64,000 bases of DNA from CBDFKV01 sp965249035 (GCA_965249035.1 CBDFKV010000007.1:682001-746000); one strand, 5' to 3'; positions 44,680-54,379 are shown, numbered from the stretch's first letter. Numbers and translations are program-made. Notes: generated by a model not told the origin, from the sequence alone.

Positions 44680-44962
44680 AAAGGTTTAGTGCGGTATCAT
44701 TTGAGTTGCTTTCAGTCAGGGGGCAACACTTGCCAATCCTTTGAAAACCGGATGTTTTAGGGATCATAGTTAACAACCAGCGACCCTTTGGTAAGGCCGC
44801 TTTATCGTCAACAATAGCCGCCTCATATACGCGCGCGATTCTAGCACAAAGGCACGATAAATATTACAAGTGATCAATTCAGGAGCGATACAGACTGAGG
44901 CGTCAAAATTAGGCTATTATCAGCTCGATCCTACTTCTGCTCCTACACACTGATCGATCACC
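44680..44962. other. Divergent intergenic region between gyrA and a Sel1-repeat gene
   Basis: 283 bases, AT-rich at the right end. It should hold the gyrA promoter (a TATGAT -10-like hexamer on the minus strand is present but lacks a good -35) and the promoter of the Sel1-repeat gene. No RNA gene or repeat was recognised. Confidence 0.35.
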
Positions 44963-45937
44963 ATGTTTAATCGTTTTTTACGATCTCTGGCGTTTAGTTT
45001 TATCGCAATTACCAGCCTTAATGGCTTTGGGCAAACGCCTAGCAGCGCCTATGATCAGGGCGTACAAGCCTATCAAGCGGGCGATTATGAGCTGGCCCGG
45101 CAACAATGGCAGGCGGCGTCTGACCAGAACAACCTAAATGCCATGTTCAACCTGGGTGTGCTTTATGCCAATGGTATTGGTGGCAAGCAAGAGTTATCAC
45201 GTGCCATCAAGCTTTATCGACAAGCGGCTGAAGCAGGTTTAGCTGCCGCGCAACATAATCTAGGGTTGGCCTATTATCAAAGCAACGGCGTCAGTCAAGA
45301 TTTCGAAGCGGCAAAAGATTGGTGGACAAAAGCTGCGCAACAAGACCACCCCCAAGCCCAGTTTAATCTTGCCGCCATGCTGTGGAACGGCGGTGAGGTG
45401 ACGCAAGACAAACCCACAGCGATAAAATGGTTTCGCGCGTCGGCAAAGGCAGGTGATGAACAAGCACAGGCGTTTGTTGATGACCTATTTGAAACCTTGA
45501 GCCACGACGTTCCATCCGACGAAAAACCCACAGAATCAACCAACAATGAATCAACTGATCAAGCCACCGAATCGACGCTGGACCTTGCCAATACCGAACT
45601 CTACCTGGCGGGCAAGCAAGCGTTTGATGACACTGATTACGTCACTGCCCATGATCGCTGGATAAAAGCAGCTGATAATAATCATGCGGGCGCTCAATAT
45701 TATCTGGGCTATATGCTCGAAAAAGGGCTGGGTGTTTCTGCTGACCCCAACAAAGCGCTTAAGTGGTTCCAGCTCAGCGCTGACAATGGGCAGCCGCAAG
45801 CTCAATATCAACTCGCCACATTCTATCTGGAGGGAATGACTGTTGAGCGCAATAAAACGCTGGCTTTATTTTGGATGCAGTCCGCTGCCGACAACGGCGA
45901 TTTGCGAGCCAAGGATTTCATGGAACAACAGCGATAA
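44963..45937 (+). CDS. Sel1-like repeat protein, exported
   Basis: 324 residues with an N-terminal Sec signal peptide (about 1-23, cleavage near GFG-QT). Five or more Sel1/TPR-like repeats of about 36 residues follow, each with the pattern AxxxLGxxYxxGxGVxxDxxxAxxWxxxAA; a low-complexity linker (DVPSDEKPTESTNNESTDQA) separates two repeat blocks, about 30-170 and 210-320. Such proteins are periplasmic scaffolds for protein contacts. Partner unknown. A related short Sel1 protein is encoded at 52075. Confidence 0.8.
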   Translation: MFNRFLRSLAFSFIAITSLNGFGQTPSSAYDQGVQAYQAGDYELARQQWQAASDQNNLNAMFNLGVLYANGIGGKQELSRAIKLYRQAAEAGLAAAQHNLGLAYYQSNGVSQDFEAAKDWWTKAAQQDHPQAQFNLAAMLWNGGEVTQDKPTAIKWFRASAKAGDEQAQAFVDDLFETLSHDVPSDEKPTESTNNESTDQATESTLDLANTELYLAGKQAFDDTDYVTAHDRWIKAADNNHAGAQYYLGYMLEKGLGVSADPNKALKWFQLSADNGQPQAQYQLATFYLEGMTVERNKTLALFWMQSAADNGDLRAKDFMEQQR

Positions 45938-46033
45938 TTATTTCGTCAATAGCTGCCAGCAGCCCTCTGAATTACACTGCACGCTGTAGTATCATCGCGC
46001 AGCCAAAACCCCTTCCACACCAACGACTTAATT

Positions 46034-46459
46034 ATGGCGTCTAAACTCAATATAGAGCGCATTATGGCGACTTTTGAAATCCTCCCCGATTGGGAAAGTC
46101 GTTACCAATATCTGGATGAATTGGGCGCGCAACTGGCACCTATGAAGGCAGCCGATAAAACTGAGCAAAACCGTGTATTTGAGTGCATGAGCCTGGTGCA
46201 CGTTAACGCCAAGCGAGATGCTGATAACCCAGAAATTGTTCATTTTGACGGAGACTGCGACACGCCGACGATCAAAGGTGTGATCGCGGTGATCGTCACG
46301 CTGTTTTCTGGCAAAACCCCTGAAGAAGCGTTAGCCACCGATATCAATCAAACCTTTAAGCAGCTACAACTGTTTAGTCACTTAAGCCCTAATCGCCATG
46401 TCGGGGTGTACGCGATTGAGAAGAAGATGAAAGCACAGATTTTAGCCCTGATTGCTTAG
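46034..46459 (+). CDS. sufE: Cysteine desulfuration protein SufE
   Basis: 141 residues. Accepts sulfur from the cysteine desulfurase SufS for Fe-S cluster assembly. The family motifs WESRYQYLDELGAQL, NRVFECMSLVHV (the sulfur-accepting Cys in the place expected from E. coli SufE is the Cys of FECMS) and GDCDTPTIKGVIAVIVTLFSGKTP are present. No suf operon is next to it. Confidence 0.93.
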   Translation: MASKLNIERIMATFEILPDWESRYQYLDELGAQLAPMKAADKTEQNRVFECMSLVHVNAKRDADNPEIVHFDGDCDTPTIKGVIAVIVTLFSGKTPEEALATDINQTFKQLQLFSHLSPNRHVGVYAIEKKMKAQILALIA

Positions 46460-46480
46460 CTTCATCTATCTACAAGCACT

Positions 46481-46503
46481 AAAAGGCCAGCACTAGGCCG
46501 GCC
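46481..46503 (-). terminator. Rho-independent terminator of the lipoprotein gene
   Basis: On the minus strand a seven-pair stem GGCCGGC / GCTGGCC (one G-U pair) encloses the loop CTAGT and is followed by TTTT. It sits 24 bases after the stop of the minus-strand lipoprotein gene and between convergent genes. Confidence 0.7.
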
Positions 46504-46526
46504 CAAATTGCATTGTTGAGTAACCG

Positions 46527-47135
46527 CTAGTTATAACGGCTGGACGTCCTTTCGACCCGATAGATACTACTGTTGACCCGCAAATAAGCGGGCGAACTGT
46601 AGCCTCCGCCAGCCCGGCTAAAACGATAAGTAGCACGGTTGCCATTGGTATGCCCGACATAACGGCCACTTTCAACCGCCCTACCGGCTTTATCTAAAAT
46701 AGTGACGCTAGGCTTGCCGTAGCTGCTGGGTGTCAAAACCACTAATTTATGATCCCCTTCTGAAACAGGCTTCCAAACAATCCCTGTACCCGAGATTGAG
46801 GTGTTTGATATCGCTGACTCTGGTTCAGGAGCTGGCTCGGAAACCGGTTCGGGAGTAGGCGCGGGTTCAGATGTCGGCTCAGGAGTGGATTGTGGAGCAG
46901 GAGACGGTGCCGTTGTTTCCTCAGCCGGCTCCGTTCCGTCATTATCTGCCACTACTATAGGGGTCGGAGTTGGCTTGGGCGTTGGTTTAACTCCTGGAGT
47001 AAATTTAGCAAATGATTGCCCTCCATCGGAGGAAGTTAAGTCGTCAAGACTGTCACAAGCAGCTAACCCCAGCAGAGCGATCAGGATTAGCGGTGTGCGA
47101 AAAAAGGCTTTTGATTGATAGGTATAGTGCGTCAT
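46527..47135 (-). CDS. Proline-rich lipoprotein, function unknown
   Basis: 202 residues. An N-terminal signal with the lipobox LLGLAAC predicts acylation at Cys27. Residues about 45-115 are a Pro/Thr/Glu/Ser-rich linker of PTPEP-type repeats, suggesting a spacer crossing the periplasm. The last ~90 residues form a small beta-rich domain (KPVSEGDHKLVVLTPSSYG, YVGHTNGNRATYRFSR) that I do not recognise; the GNRATYRFS pattern hints at a surface-facing ligand domain, but this is only a guess. It is downstream of the RND pump gene by 128 bases and on the same strand. Confidence 0.75.
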   Translation of the reverse strand: MTHYTYQSKAFFRTPLILIALLGLAACDSLDDLTSSDGGQSFAKFTPGVKPTPKPTPTPIVVADNDGTEPAEETTAPSPAPQSTPEPTSEPAPTPEPVSEPAPEPESAISNTSISGTGIVWKPVSEGDHKLVVLTPSSYGKPSVTILDKAGRAVESGRYVGHTNGNRATYRFSRAGGGYSSPAYLRVNSSIYRVERTSSRYN

Positions 47136-47263
47136 TTTTAATATAAAACATGCAAAAGACGGGCTAGTTTACTCATATTTAACTGAATTTTAAGTTAACG
47201 GCCTGCTTTAACTCAATATAGCTCACGAGCGCGCACTCACCTACATGCCCAATTTAAAGCCAT

Positions 47264-50200
47264 TTAGACAGGTTGATCGGTGCTCCGGTTTTCTCGCGCA
47301 GCTGCGCTAAAAGGCATCACTAAACGATAGATGGTGGGCACTACAAATAGCGTCAGAACCGTTGAAACAGCTAGCCCCCAAACGATTGCAGTAGCAACTG
47401 GCCCCCACAATAGTGACTTGCCACCGAGCCCAGTCGCCAATGAGAATAAGCCGGCAACGGTGGTAAATGAGGTAATCAGGATGGGAATAACACGGCGGCG
47501 AGCGGCGTAGATGGTCGAATGGGTGACCGACATCCCAGACTGCAAGCGGTCATTGGCCGCAGAAATTAATACAATCGCTGCGTTCACAGCAATACCGAGT
47601 AGCGCAACGACACCGTACAAGGTAAATAAACTCAACGGGTTTTGGGTCACTAGCAGCCCCACAACGACACCGGTAAACGCCATCGGCATGGTAGCCAAAA
47701 TCATCAGCGGCTGGAAATAGCTGCGAAATTGCGTGCCCAAAATCACATACATGAGCAACACGCCAAACAGCATCAACTTAAAAATCGACGATAGGCTTTC
47801 ATTCAAGTCATCTAATTGGCCCGTAAAGTCCAAATCAATCTTCGGGTGTTGGCTGGCGATTTTGGCCCACTCTTGTTTGATAAAGGCATTAGCCTGCGGC
47901 GTATCAATCACCGCTTTATCAATATCAGCTTCAATCGCGATAGTGCGGCGAAAATTGTAGTGGCGGATGCTGCCAAAGCCACTACCGAGGTCTGTCTTTA
48001 ACACGCTCGAGAGGGGTATAGCCTGACCATTAGCATTGGTCATCTGAAAATTGAGCACATCCTCTATATTGTCACGCTGCTGCACGGCCGACTTGACCCG
48101 CACATAAACGGTTTCTCCTGCCTCTCTGACTTCGGCGACCACTTCCCCATCGACTAACAACCGTAAATCGCGTAGCACGGCTGCCAAACTCAAGCCACTG
48201 CGATGTAGTGCAACGTTATCGACGGTCACCACCATCTCGTTCAAGCCTGGACTGTCGTTATCGGAAACATCCTGGGCCCAACCAGCCGATTCTAAGATGC
48301 CTTTAATCGAGTCTATCGCCGCTCTAATTTCATCAAACCGATCACCCCGAACTTTAACGCTGATTGCCTTACTGGTTGGCGGTCCCCCAGCCAAGGTCAA
48401 AAAGGTTAACTTACGTGGCCCGGCCACTTGCGCGATGGGCTGCCGCAACGCATCAATGATTGCATCAACGGAGCGCAGCTTATCCTCGGTTGGCTGCAAA
48501 GACACCAATATCTGGCCGACATGAGCGGCACTGATCGGCGCTGTTTCTGTAAACATTTGTCCGGCATACGCAACAACACTGCGACGTTCTTCAGCAGTGA
48601 CCTCTTGATCGACGATGGCTTGTACCTCGCGGACTTTGTCGAGCGTCACCTCTAATGGCGTACCATTTTCCATCTGGATATTGACGTAAAACAAACGCAA
48701 GGTATCAGAAGCAAAGAAATCAGTTTTCACCAACCATCGATTGATGGTTGGATTATTTATTAGGCTGGGGTTTGCTTGCCCAGCCACGGCTGAAAACAAG
48801 GCCGCCGCAAACATCGCCGTCGCCAACAGAAGAATAATGATTGGCATCCGCATGACTTTGATCAGTATGCGCGCATAAATATGACGAATCTTTGCTAACG
48901 CCCGCACCCGGAAACGCTCAGAACGACTAGGGCCGACCTTGTCCTTGCGGGAATGCAAGATATGTACCGGCAAAATCCAATACGCTTCAACCAGGCTGAT
49001 CGCCAGCGAAATGGTGACGACCAAAGGCACTAAGCGCATAAATTTACCAATAATGCCCGGCAACAACATCAAGGGCAAAAACGCCGCCATAGTAGTCAGC
49101 ACCGCCGTGGTAACCGGCGAAACAACCTCGCGTAAGCCGCTGACACACGCTTCCATGGCATCCATGCCGCGTTGCAAACGATAAGAAATGCTCTCAACCA
49201 CCACCACCGCATCGTCAACCAGCATACCAAGGCTGATCACAGCGCCTAGCAAGACCATGACATTCAGCGTTTCACCCATCGACTGCAACACCCAGAACGT
49301 CCCCGCCAAAACAAACGGAATGCCGATAGCTGTAAAAAATGCGATCCTAAATCCGAGAAATAGCCACACCACCAACAACACCATCAGCAAACCAATCGCC
49401 GCGTTGGTTTGCATCACTTTAAGCGCCGAACGGGTGATTTCGGTCTGGTCGTCAGCTAAATACACTTCAACCCCGGACGCAATGCGTTGCGGCTGGCTGC
49501 GCTCAATATAAGCATTAAGGTTTTCTAGCAAATTTAGGGTATTTGCAGACTCCTGTTTGGTGACCGCCAACATGACCGCCGGCTTACCTCGCCATAACAC
49601 ATAGTGACGTGGCTCTTCCCAACCCGGCGTGATTGTCGCTGCCTGCCCCAGCCGGATGTCTTGGCTGCTGCCAATAAGCGGTACTTCAGCCAGAGCTTTC
49701 GCCTGTGCTTGCAATCGCTTAAAACGAACCAGCCAAGAAGCTTCCCCCACCGTGGTTGAGCCTGCGGACAAATCCCGAAACTGCATCGCCACTGTATCAG
49801 CCACCTGATTAGCTGAAAGCCCCAAGGCTTGTAAGCGATCTGGATTGAATAACACTTGCAGCTCGGGCTGCTGCAAGGCCGTATCAAGAATCCGATCGAC
49901 GCCTTTAATGCGTTCTAAATCCTTTTTCACCAACTCCGCTTGCGTGCGTAAATTAGCGTCATTGGCGGCACCGGAGACGATGATCGTCGCTGTGGGAAAC
50001 GCGTTGGCGGTAGTTACTTCAAAGATAAACGGCGACTCAACGTTATCGGGCAGATCTGATTCGCGGTTTTGTATCTCTCTGCGCAGGTCAGCAATACGCT
50101 TATCAAAAGTGCGAGGATCAATGTCGTTAAACCGCACCAGTAAATTGGAGTAGCTATCGCGGCTGGTGCTTTCAACAAATTTGATGTCTGAGACTTTGCG

Positions 50201-50407
50201 CGCGCCTTCTTCTAAAATGTCCGTCACCCGTTTTTCAACGTCTTCCGCAGCCATACCAGGTGCCAGTGTGCTGATATCAATCCAGTTGAAATTAATGGTC
50301 GGGTCTTGCTCTCGTGGCATTTGCATATACGACAGCACGCCGACCACCAAAACCAAGATAAAGACCAGATTGGTCAACACATTATTTTTATACAGTTGCT
50401 GTAACAC
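47264..50407 (-). CDS. RND efflux transporter inner-membrane pump
   Basis: 1047-residue proton-driven exporter of the HAE-1/AcrB-like type. Twelve predicted transmembrane helices are split by two large periplasmic loops. The first helix is LVFILVLVVGVLSYMQMPREQDP, and the proton-relay pair is visible in TM4 as LGMLVDDAVVVVESISYRL. TM11-12 region shows ALLGIAVNAAIVLISAAND and the RxxPILITSFTTVAGLFSLATG motif. The adaptor gene is 8 bases upstream; no outer-membrane channel gene is present, so a TolC-type partner must be encoded elsewhere. Substrate unknown. Confidence 0.93.
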   Translation of the reverse strand: MLQQLYKNNVLTNLVFILVLVVGVLSYMQMPREQDPTINFNWIDISTLAPGMAAEDVEKRVTDILEEGARKVSDIKFVESTSRDSYSNLLVRFNDIDPRTFDKRIADLRREIQNRESDLPDNVESPFIFEVTTANAFPTATIIVSGAANDANLRTQAELVKKDLERIKGVDRILDTALQQPELQVLFNPDRLQALGLSANQVADTVAMQFRDLSAGSTTVGEASWLVRFKRLQAQAKALAEVPLIGSSQDIRLGQAATITPGWEEPRHYVLWRGKPAVMLAVTKQESANTLNLLENLNAYIERSQPQRIASGVEVYLADDQTEITRSALKVMQTNAAIGLLMVLLVVWLFLGFRIAFFTAIGIPFVLAGTFWVLQSMGETLNVMVLLGAVISLGMLVDDAVVVVESISYRLQRGMDAMEACVSGLREVVSPVTTAVLTTMAAFLPLMLLPGIIGKFMRLVPLVVTISLAISLVEAYWILPVHILHSRKDKVGPSRSERFRVRALAKIRHIYARILIKVMRMPIIILLLATAMFAAALFSAVAGQANPSLINNPTINRWLVKTDFFASDTLRLFYVNIQMENGTPLEVTLDKVREVQAIVDQEVTAEERRSVVAYAGQMFTETAPISAAHVGQILVSLQPTEDKLRSVDAIIDALRQPIAQVAGPRKLTFLTLAGGPPTSKAISVKVRGDRFDEIRAAIDSIKGILESAGWAQDVSDNDSPGLNEMVVTVDNVALHRSGLSLAAVLRDLRLLVDGEVVAEVREAGETVYVRVKSAVQQRDNIEDVLNFQMTNANGQAIPLSSVLKTDLGSGFGSIRHYNFRRTIAIEADIDKAVIDTPQANAFIKQEWAKIASQHPKIDLDFTGQLDDLNESLSSIFKLMLFGVLLMYVILGTQFRSYFQPLMILATMPMAFTGVVVGLLVTQNPLSLFTLYGVVALLGIAVNAAIVLISAANDRLQSGMSVTHSTIYAARRRVIPILITSFTTVAGLFSLATGLGGKSLLWGPVATAIVWGLAVSTVLTLFVVPTIYRLVMPFSAAARENRSTDQPV

Positions 50408-50415
50408 AGCTATGC

Positions 50416-51411
50416 TCAGGGTTGGAGTATGCTGACCGTATCGCCATCGACGACCCGATAGCGACCGTCAGTGATCACCGGCTCAGTGGCCAACGCTGCA
50501 CCGTTGGACTGAATGGGAATTGGATGGCCAAGCACTGCCTTGGGCAACACCACAAAACGGGCCTTTTGATCAGCCACGACAAAATAACCCAGACTTTGCG
50601 CGCGCATCACCACGTAATCTGTCGGCAAATGTGGGGTAGCATCGCGCCAGACCAACTCTCCACTGCTACCTGCGACCGGCGCCTTATCTAAAAATTCAAA
50701 TCGAACCCTTTGCTGGCCACTCGCCTGATCACGGAAAGGCTGTATCACACGTAACTGAATGGGATAGCTAACACCCTCGGAGATAAAGACCCTCTCTGAG
50801 GCGTTTTGGATGCTTTCGGTCTGGCTGACCGTCAGAGCGGCTGTACCCTCAAGTGCGGCAGTGTCTAACAGCTTAACCATCGGCATGCCAAAATTGGGCA
50901 TGATCCCCAGTTGTGCGTACCTATCGGTAACCACCCCCGCAAAGGGTGCGCGCAGTTGGCAGCGACTCACCTGCAACTCAGCTTGCTTGACACCAATCCT
51001 GGCCAAGTCATAGCTGGAACGCGATTGGCTATACAATTGCTCTGAGACGTTTTGACCTTTTTTGAGTGCCCTAATCCGTCGCCAATCACTATTGGCCAAG
51101 CTTAGCGATGCCGAAGCACTCTCGAGCGATAAATCCGCATCACTACAATCGAACCTAAGTAATACATCACCTTGGGCCAGCTGATCACCTACCCGCACTT
51201 TAATCTCTACGATCCGGCCGGAAGTTTCTGCGCTGATATCGGCATGATTCAAACTGAACACGCTTGCGGAAGTCCGCTGCTCTGGATAAAGGGTTAATTC
51301 AGATAATGCAGCCACCCGCACGGGAATAGGGTCAGACGCTGGCTCATCAGCAGTAACGCCGGAATAGAGCAGCACACCCGCTATCATTGCGATTAGTCGT
51401 ATTAAACACAT
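50416..51411 (-). CDS. RND periplasmic adaptor (membrane fusion protein)
   Basis: 331 residues from the ATG at 51411, which has a GGAG ribosome site; the longer frame to 51516 lacks one. The signal peptide (MCLIRLIAMIAGVLLYSG) may not be a lipoprotein, as there is no clear lipobox near its end. A lipoyl/barrel-sandwich hybrid region (VSGRIVEIKVRVGDQLAQGDVLLRFD-like, ~60-85) flanks a short alpha-helical hairpin (about 85-150), and a C-terminal beta-barrel domain follows. Pairs with the pump gene immediately downstream. Confidence 0.88.
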   Translation of the reverse strand: MCLIRLIAMIAGVLLYSGVTADEPASDPIPVRVAALSELTLYPEQRTSASVFSLNHADISAETSGRIVEIKVRVGDQLAQGDVLLRFDCSDADLSLESASASLSLANSDWRRIRALKKGQNVSEQLYSQSRSSYDLARIGVKQAELQVSRCQLRAPFAGVVTDRYAQLGIMPNFGMPMVKLLDTAALEGTAALTVSQTESIQNASERVFISEGVSYPIQLRVIQPFRDQASGQQRVRFEFLDKAPVAGSSGELVWRDATPHLPTDYVVMRAQSLGYFVVADQKARFVVLPKAVLGHPIPIQSNGAALATEPVITDGRYRVVDGDTVSILQP

Positions 51412-51568
51412 GATCGTCTGCTCCGGTGAGTGTAATGACGCCGCTAAGCGGGGCGCCGGGGCAGCGATTATAAGCGAAGCTGAATGGGGGTTCCAAACTT
51501 TGGCAGCCGCAACCATCTAAAACATTTATGCCTTGCAAAACAAACCATTTATGCGTTAAAACGACTGC

Positions 51569-51943
51569 ATGAAATCCAGTTATCAAATAGACGTTAGTGT
51601 CGAAACCGCGATCAATCACGTGCTCACCGATACCGAGCAAAGCCGTTACGCCTATTCCTACACGATTACCATTACCAATAATGGTTCCGCTCCCGCCAAA
51701 TTACTCAGCCGACACTGGATCATTTCCAACGCTGACGGTAATACCGAAGAAGTCAAAGGCTTGGGTGTGGTCGGTCAACACCCGCACCTTAAACCAGGCG
51801 AGAGTTACCAATACACCAGTGGCACGGTGCTACAAACCGAAGTCGGCACCATGCACGGCAGTTATCAGATGCAGGCTGACGATGGCACTTTGTTTGAAGC
51901 CTCGATACCCGTTTTTTCGCTGACCAATACCGTATTGCATTAA
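51569..51943 (+). CDS. apaG: ApaG/CorD protein
   Basis: 124 residues, the standard ApaG length. Beta-sandwich domain with YAYSYTITITNNG, RHWIISNADG, VVGQHPHLKPGESYQYTSGT and MHGSYQM, all family hallmarks. In Salmonella CorD affects cobalt/magnesium transport; the molecular function is still unclear. It does not sit with apaH/rsmA here, as it often does in gammaproteobacteria. Confidence 0.92.
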   Translation: MKSSYQIDVSVETAINHVLTDTEQSRYAYSYTITITNNGSAPAKLLSRHWIISNADGNTEEVKGLGVVGQHPHLKPGESYQYTSGTVLQTEVGTMHGSYQMQADDGTLFEASIPVFSLTNTVLH

Positions 51944-52074
51944 CCCAAATCAAGTCGACCCCAACGCCAGTAGTCTAGTATCGTGGTAGTAGAGGCTGCA
52001 CCCCTGTTGGGTAGATAGAGGCTTGTGGCAAAGCACAGTATGATTGAGACTCATTAGCAAGCAACCTAAAACCT

Positions 52075-52539
52075 ATGAGCACTTATACCGACGACGACCA
52101 AATGGCACTCAGCAGCGGCGTTTCAGCCTTCGAGTCCCGAGAATTCGCCAAATCATTACGCTTGCTAACACCTTTTTTGGAGCGTGGTAATGCTGACGCC
52201 CAATATCGTTGCGCCATCATGTATCAAAATGGCCTTGGGGTAATACAGAATGACCCCAAAGGCTTTAAGCTGATGCAAGCGGCGGCTGAATCAGGTCATT
52301 CGCTGGCCCAACACGGGTTGGGCTTTATGTATCTTGAGGGCGAAGGTATCACCCAGGATGGTGCCAAAGCAGCCCATTGGTTTGAGCAGGCGGGCAAACA
52401 AGGGTTAGTCGGTTCGATGACCACGCTGGCGATGATGTATGAACAAGGCAATCTAATTCCGAAAGACTTAAAAAAAGCTCGCGCCTACTACCGTGAAGCT
52501 GGGTTTGGCGACAAGGCCGATGAACTGGATGGCGCATAG
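52075..52539 (+). CDS. Sel1-like repeat protein, small
   Basis: 154 residues with three Sel1 repeats (about 40-150; YRCAIMYQNGLGVIQNDPKGFKLM, HGLGFMYLEGEGITQDGAKAAHW, TTLAMMYEQGNLIPKDLKKARAY). No signal peptide, so likely cytoplasmic. Role unknown. It lies 49 bases before cysG on the same strand. Confidence 0.8.
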   Translation: MSTYTDDDQMALSSGVSAFESREFAKSLRLLTPFLERGNADAQYRCAIMYQNGLGVIQNDPKGFKLMQAAAESGHSLAQHGLGFMYLEGEGITQDGAKAAHWFEQAGKQGLVGSMTTLAMMYEQGNLIPKDLKKARAYYREAGFGDKADELDGA

Positions 52540-52588
52540 ATTCAATGCCATACGCGAACAAGATTTAAACTTTAGCTAAACAAACACC

Positions 52589-53983
52589 GTGGACTTCTTT
52601 CCCATATTTTTGCGCCTCAAAGACCAACCAGCACTGGTGGTCGGTGGTGGTGACGTGGCTGAACGCAAAATCAGCTTATTACAAGAGGCCAACGCCGATG
52701 TGACCGTCGTATCACCCATCCTCAACCCCACATTGCAATTGCTCGCTAACCGTGGGCAAATTAAGTATTTAGCGCAAAAGTTTGATGATAGTGTCGTCAA
52801 CCAATTTAAGCTGATCATCGCCGCAACCAACGACAGCGCCGTTAATCAACGAGTTTCTGACGCTGCAAACGCGCTAAACATCCCGGTCAACGTAGTTGAC
52901 CAACCTGAATTATGTAGTTTTATTACCCCGGCGATCGTCGATCGCTCACCCGTTGTCGTCGCCATTTCGACTGGCGGCAGCTCACCCGTGTTAGCTCGTA
53001 TGATTCGCTCACGGATAGAATCGCTGGTTCCGGCCAGCTATGGTCGGCTGGCAACGCTGGCACTCAAATATCGAGATCAAGTGATTGATCGATTCACCCA
53101 CATTGATGCACGGCGCAAATTCTGGGAGCGTGTGCTAGGTGGCAAATTACAAGAATTAGTCTTTTCCGGTCGCGATGCGGAAGCGGAGCGTTTGCTCATC
53201 AAAACCATCGAGCAGCCCGACAATGAAGAAATTGATAATCTAGGTGAGGTTTATCTGGTTGGTGCCGGCCCTGGCGATCCTGATTTATTGACTTTTCGCG
53301 CGCTGCGTCTGATGCAACAAGCCGACGTAGTTTTGCACGACCGGTTGGTATCCAAAGAAATCCTCAATATGGTTCGACGAGATGCCGAGCGCATTTATGT
53401 CGGCAAACGCAAAGCCGATCACGCCGTTCCCCAGGAGGAAATTAATCGCTTATTGGTCACACTCGCCAAGCAAGGAAAACGGGTGTTGCGACTAAAAGGC
53501 GGCGACCCTTTTATCTTCGGCCGCGGCGGTGAAGAGATTCGCGACCTATTCCACGAAAAAATTCCCTTTCAAGTCGTCCCCGGAATTACGGCAGCAGCGG
53601 GCTGCGGTGCCTATGCCGGCATCCCCTTAACCCATAGGGATTACTCACAGTCCGTTACATTTGTGACCGGCCACTTAAAGGATGGCACTTTCAATCTAAA
53701 CTGGAAACTACTCAGCCAACCCAATCAAACCATCGTTATCTATATGGGCTTAACCGGCCTTGAAATTATCAGCCAGAAGCTGGTTGAACATGGCGTCTCG
53801 GAAGACATGCCTGCAGCGCTAATTCAGCAAGGAACCACTAAAAACCAGCGCGTTATCGTGGGCACACTCAGCACATTGCGCAAGCTCGTTAATGCCGAAC
53901 AGGTGGTGGCACCGACCCTGGTTATTATTGGTGACGTGGTTTCATTGCGGGAACAACTGCAGTGGTTTCACCCCAGCCCGTAA
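52589..53983 (+). CDS. cysG: Siroheme synthase CysG
   Basis: 464-residue trifunctional enzyme. The N-terminal half (about 1-205) is the SirC-like NAD-dependent precorrin-2 dehydrogenase and ferrochelatase: ALVVGGGDVAERKISLL and VVDQPELCSFITPAIV. The C-terminal SUMT half (about 215-464) has VYLVGAGPGDPDLLT, VLRLKGGDPFIFGRGGEEI and VVPGITAAAGCGAYAGIPLTHR. The start is GTG at 52589, supported by the conserved (M/V)DFFPIF opening. Length matches E. coli CysG (457). Supplies siroheme for sulfite reductase and, here, may support sulfur assimilation generally. Confidence 0.96.
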   Translation: MDFFPIFLRLKDQPALVVGGGDVAERKISLLQEANADVTVVSPILNPTLQLLANRGQIKYLAQKFDDSVVNQFKLIIAATNDSAVNQRVSDAANALNIPVNVVDQPELCSFITPAIVDRSPVVVAISTGGSSPVLARMIRSRIESLVPASYGRLATLALKYRDQVIDRFTHIDARRKFWERVLGGKLQELVFSGRDAEAERLLIKTIEQPDNEEIDNLGEVYLVGAGPGDPDLLTFRALRLMQQADVVLHDRLVSKEILNMVRRDAERIYVGKRKADHAVPQEEINRLLVTLAKQGKRVLRLKGGDPFIFGRGGEEIRDLFHEKIPFQVVPGITAAAGCGAYAGIPLTHRDYSQSVTFVTGHLKDGTFNLNWKLLSQPNQTIVIYMGLTGLEIISQKLVEHGVSEDMPAALIQQGTTKNQRVIVGTLSTLRKLVNAEQVVAPTLVIIGDVVSLREQLQWFHPSP

Positions 53984-54158
53984 ACGACACCGCAGACTTT
54001 TAGCTGAGTTTATAGTTTGGTTTCGCCCATCTTCGCATCAGTCAAAATCGAACGATCAATCACCTGATTTCTCTTGCTTTTGTGATCCACATCAACACTT
54101 GCCACAATGGCGCACTTTATACTGTTAACACGTTAAAATAAAAATACGAGGTGAACAA

Positions 54159-54278
54159 ATGTCGGTCATGACTGATTTACTGTTTGGCAATTTAATGGGG
54201 CTTTTGTCAGTATTTACTGTGGGCTTTATCATATGTATGGGTATCTTTTTTATCTGGCTATTTGCCTTTAAGTCATAA
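54159..54278 (+). CDS. 39-residue membrane peptide, DUF3149-like
   Basis: A short gene preceded by a clear GAGGTGA ribosome site seven bases before the ATG. The 39-residue product has one strongly hydrophobic helix (about 14-36) after a short polar start and ends in a basic residue (FKS). Size, single helix and the GLLSVFTVGFIICMGIFF pattern agree with the DUF3149 family of small gammaproteobacterial membrane proteins, whose function is unknown. No other coding sequence overlaps this interval. Confidence 0.65.
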   Translation: MSVMTDLLFGNLMGLLSVFTVGFIICMGIFFIWLFAFKS

Positions 54279-54303
54279 GCTTAAACCACCCGATCGGGGT
54301 AAC

Positions 54304-54327
54304 ACATCCCTACATCCCTACATCCCT
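54304..54327. repeat. Three exact tandem copies of ACATCCCT
   Basis: Three perfect 8-base units without spacers lie 26 bases after the DUF3149-like gene. Short enough to be a simple-repeat slippage tract; no function is evident. Confidence 0.8.
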
Positions 54328-54379
54328 AAACCTGTTCTGCTATTCTTTTATAAATAGTTAGCGAGTCGGCAATTCTGGA

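Noticed and set aside
46801..47118. Plus-strand open frame rich in Gly/Ser/Val across the lipoprotein gene
   Set aside because: It is the antisense of the proline-rich repeat linker; the minus strand has a lipobox and a terminator.
54304..54327. Three ACATCCCT copies as the start of a CRISPR array
   Set aside because: Repeats are 8 bases with no spacers between them and no cas genes nearby.
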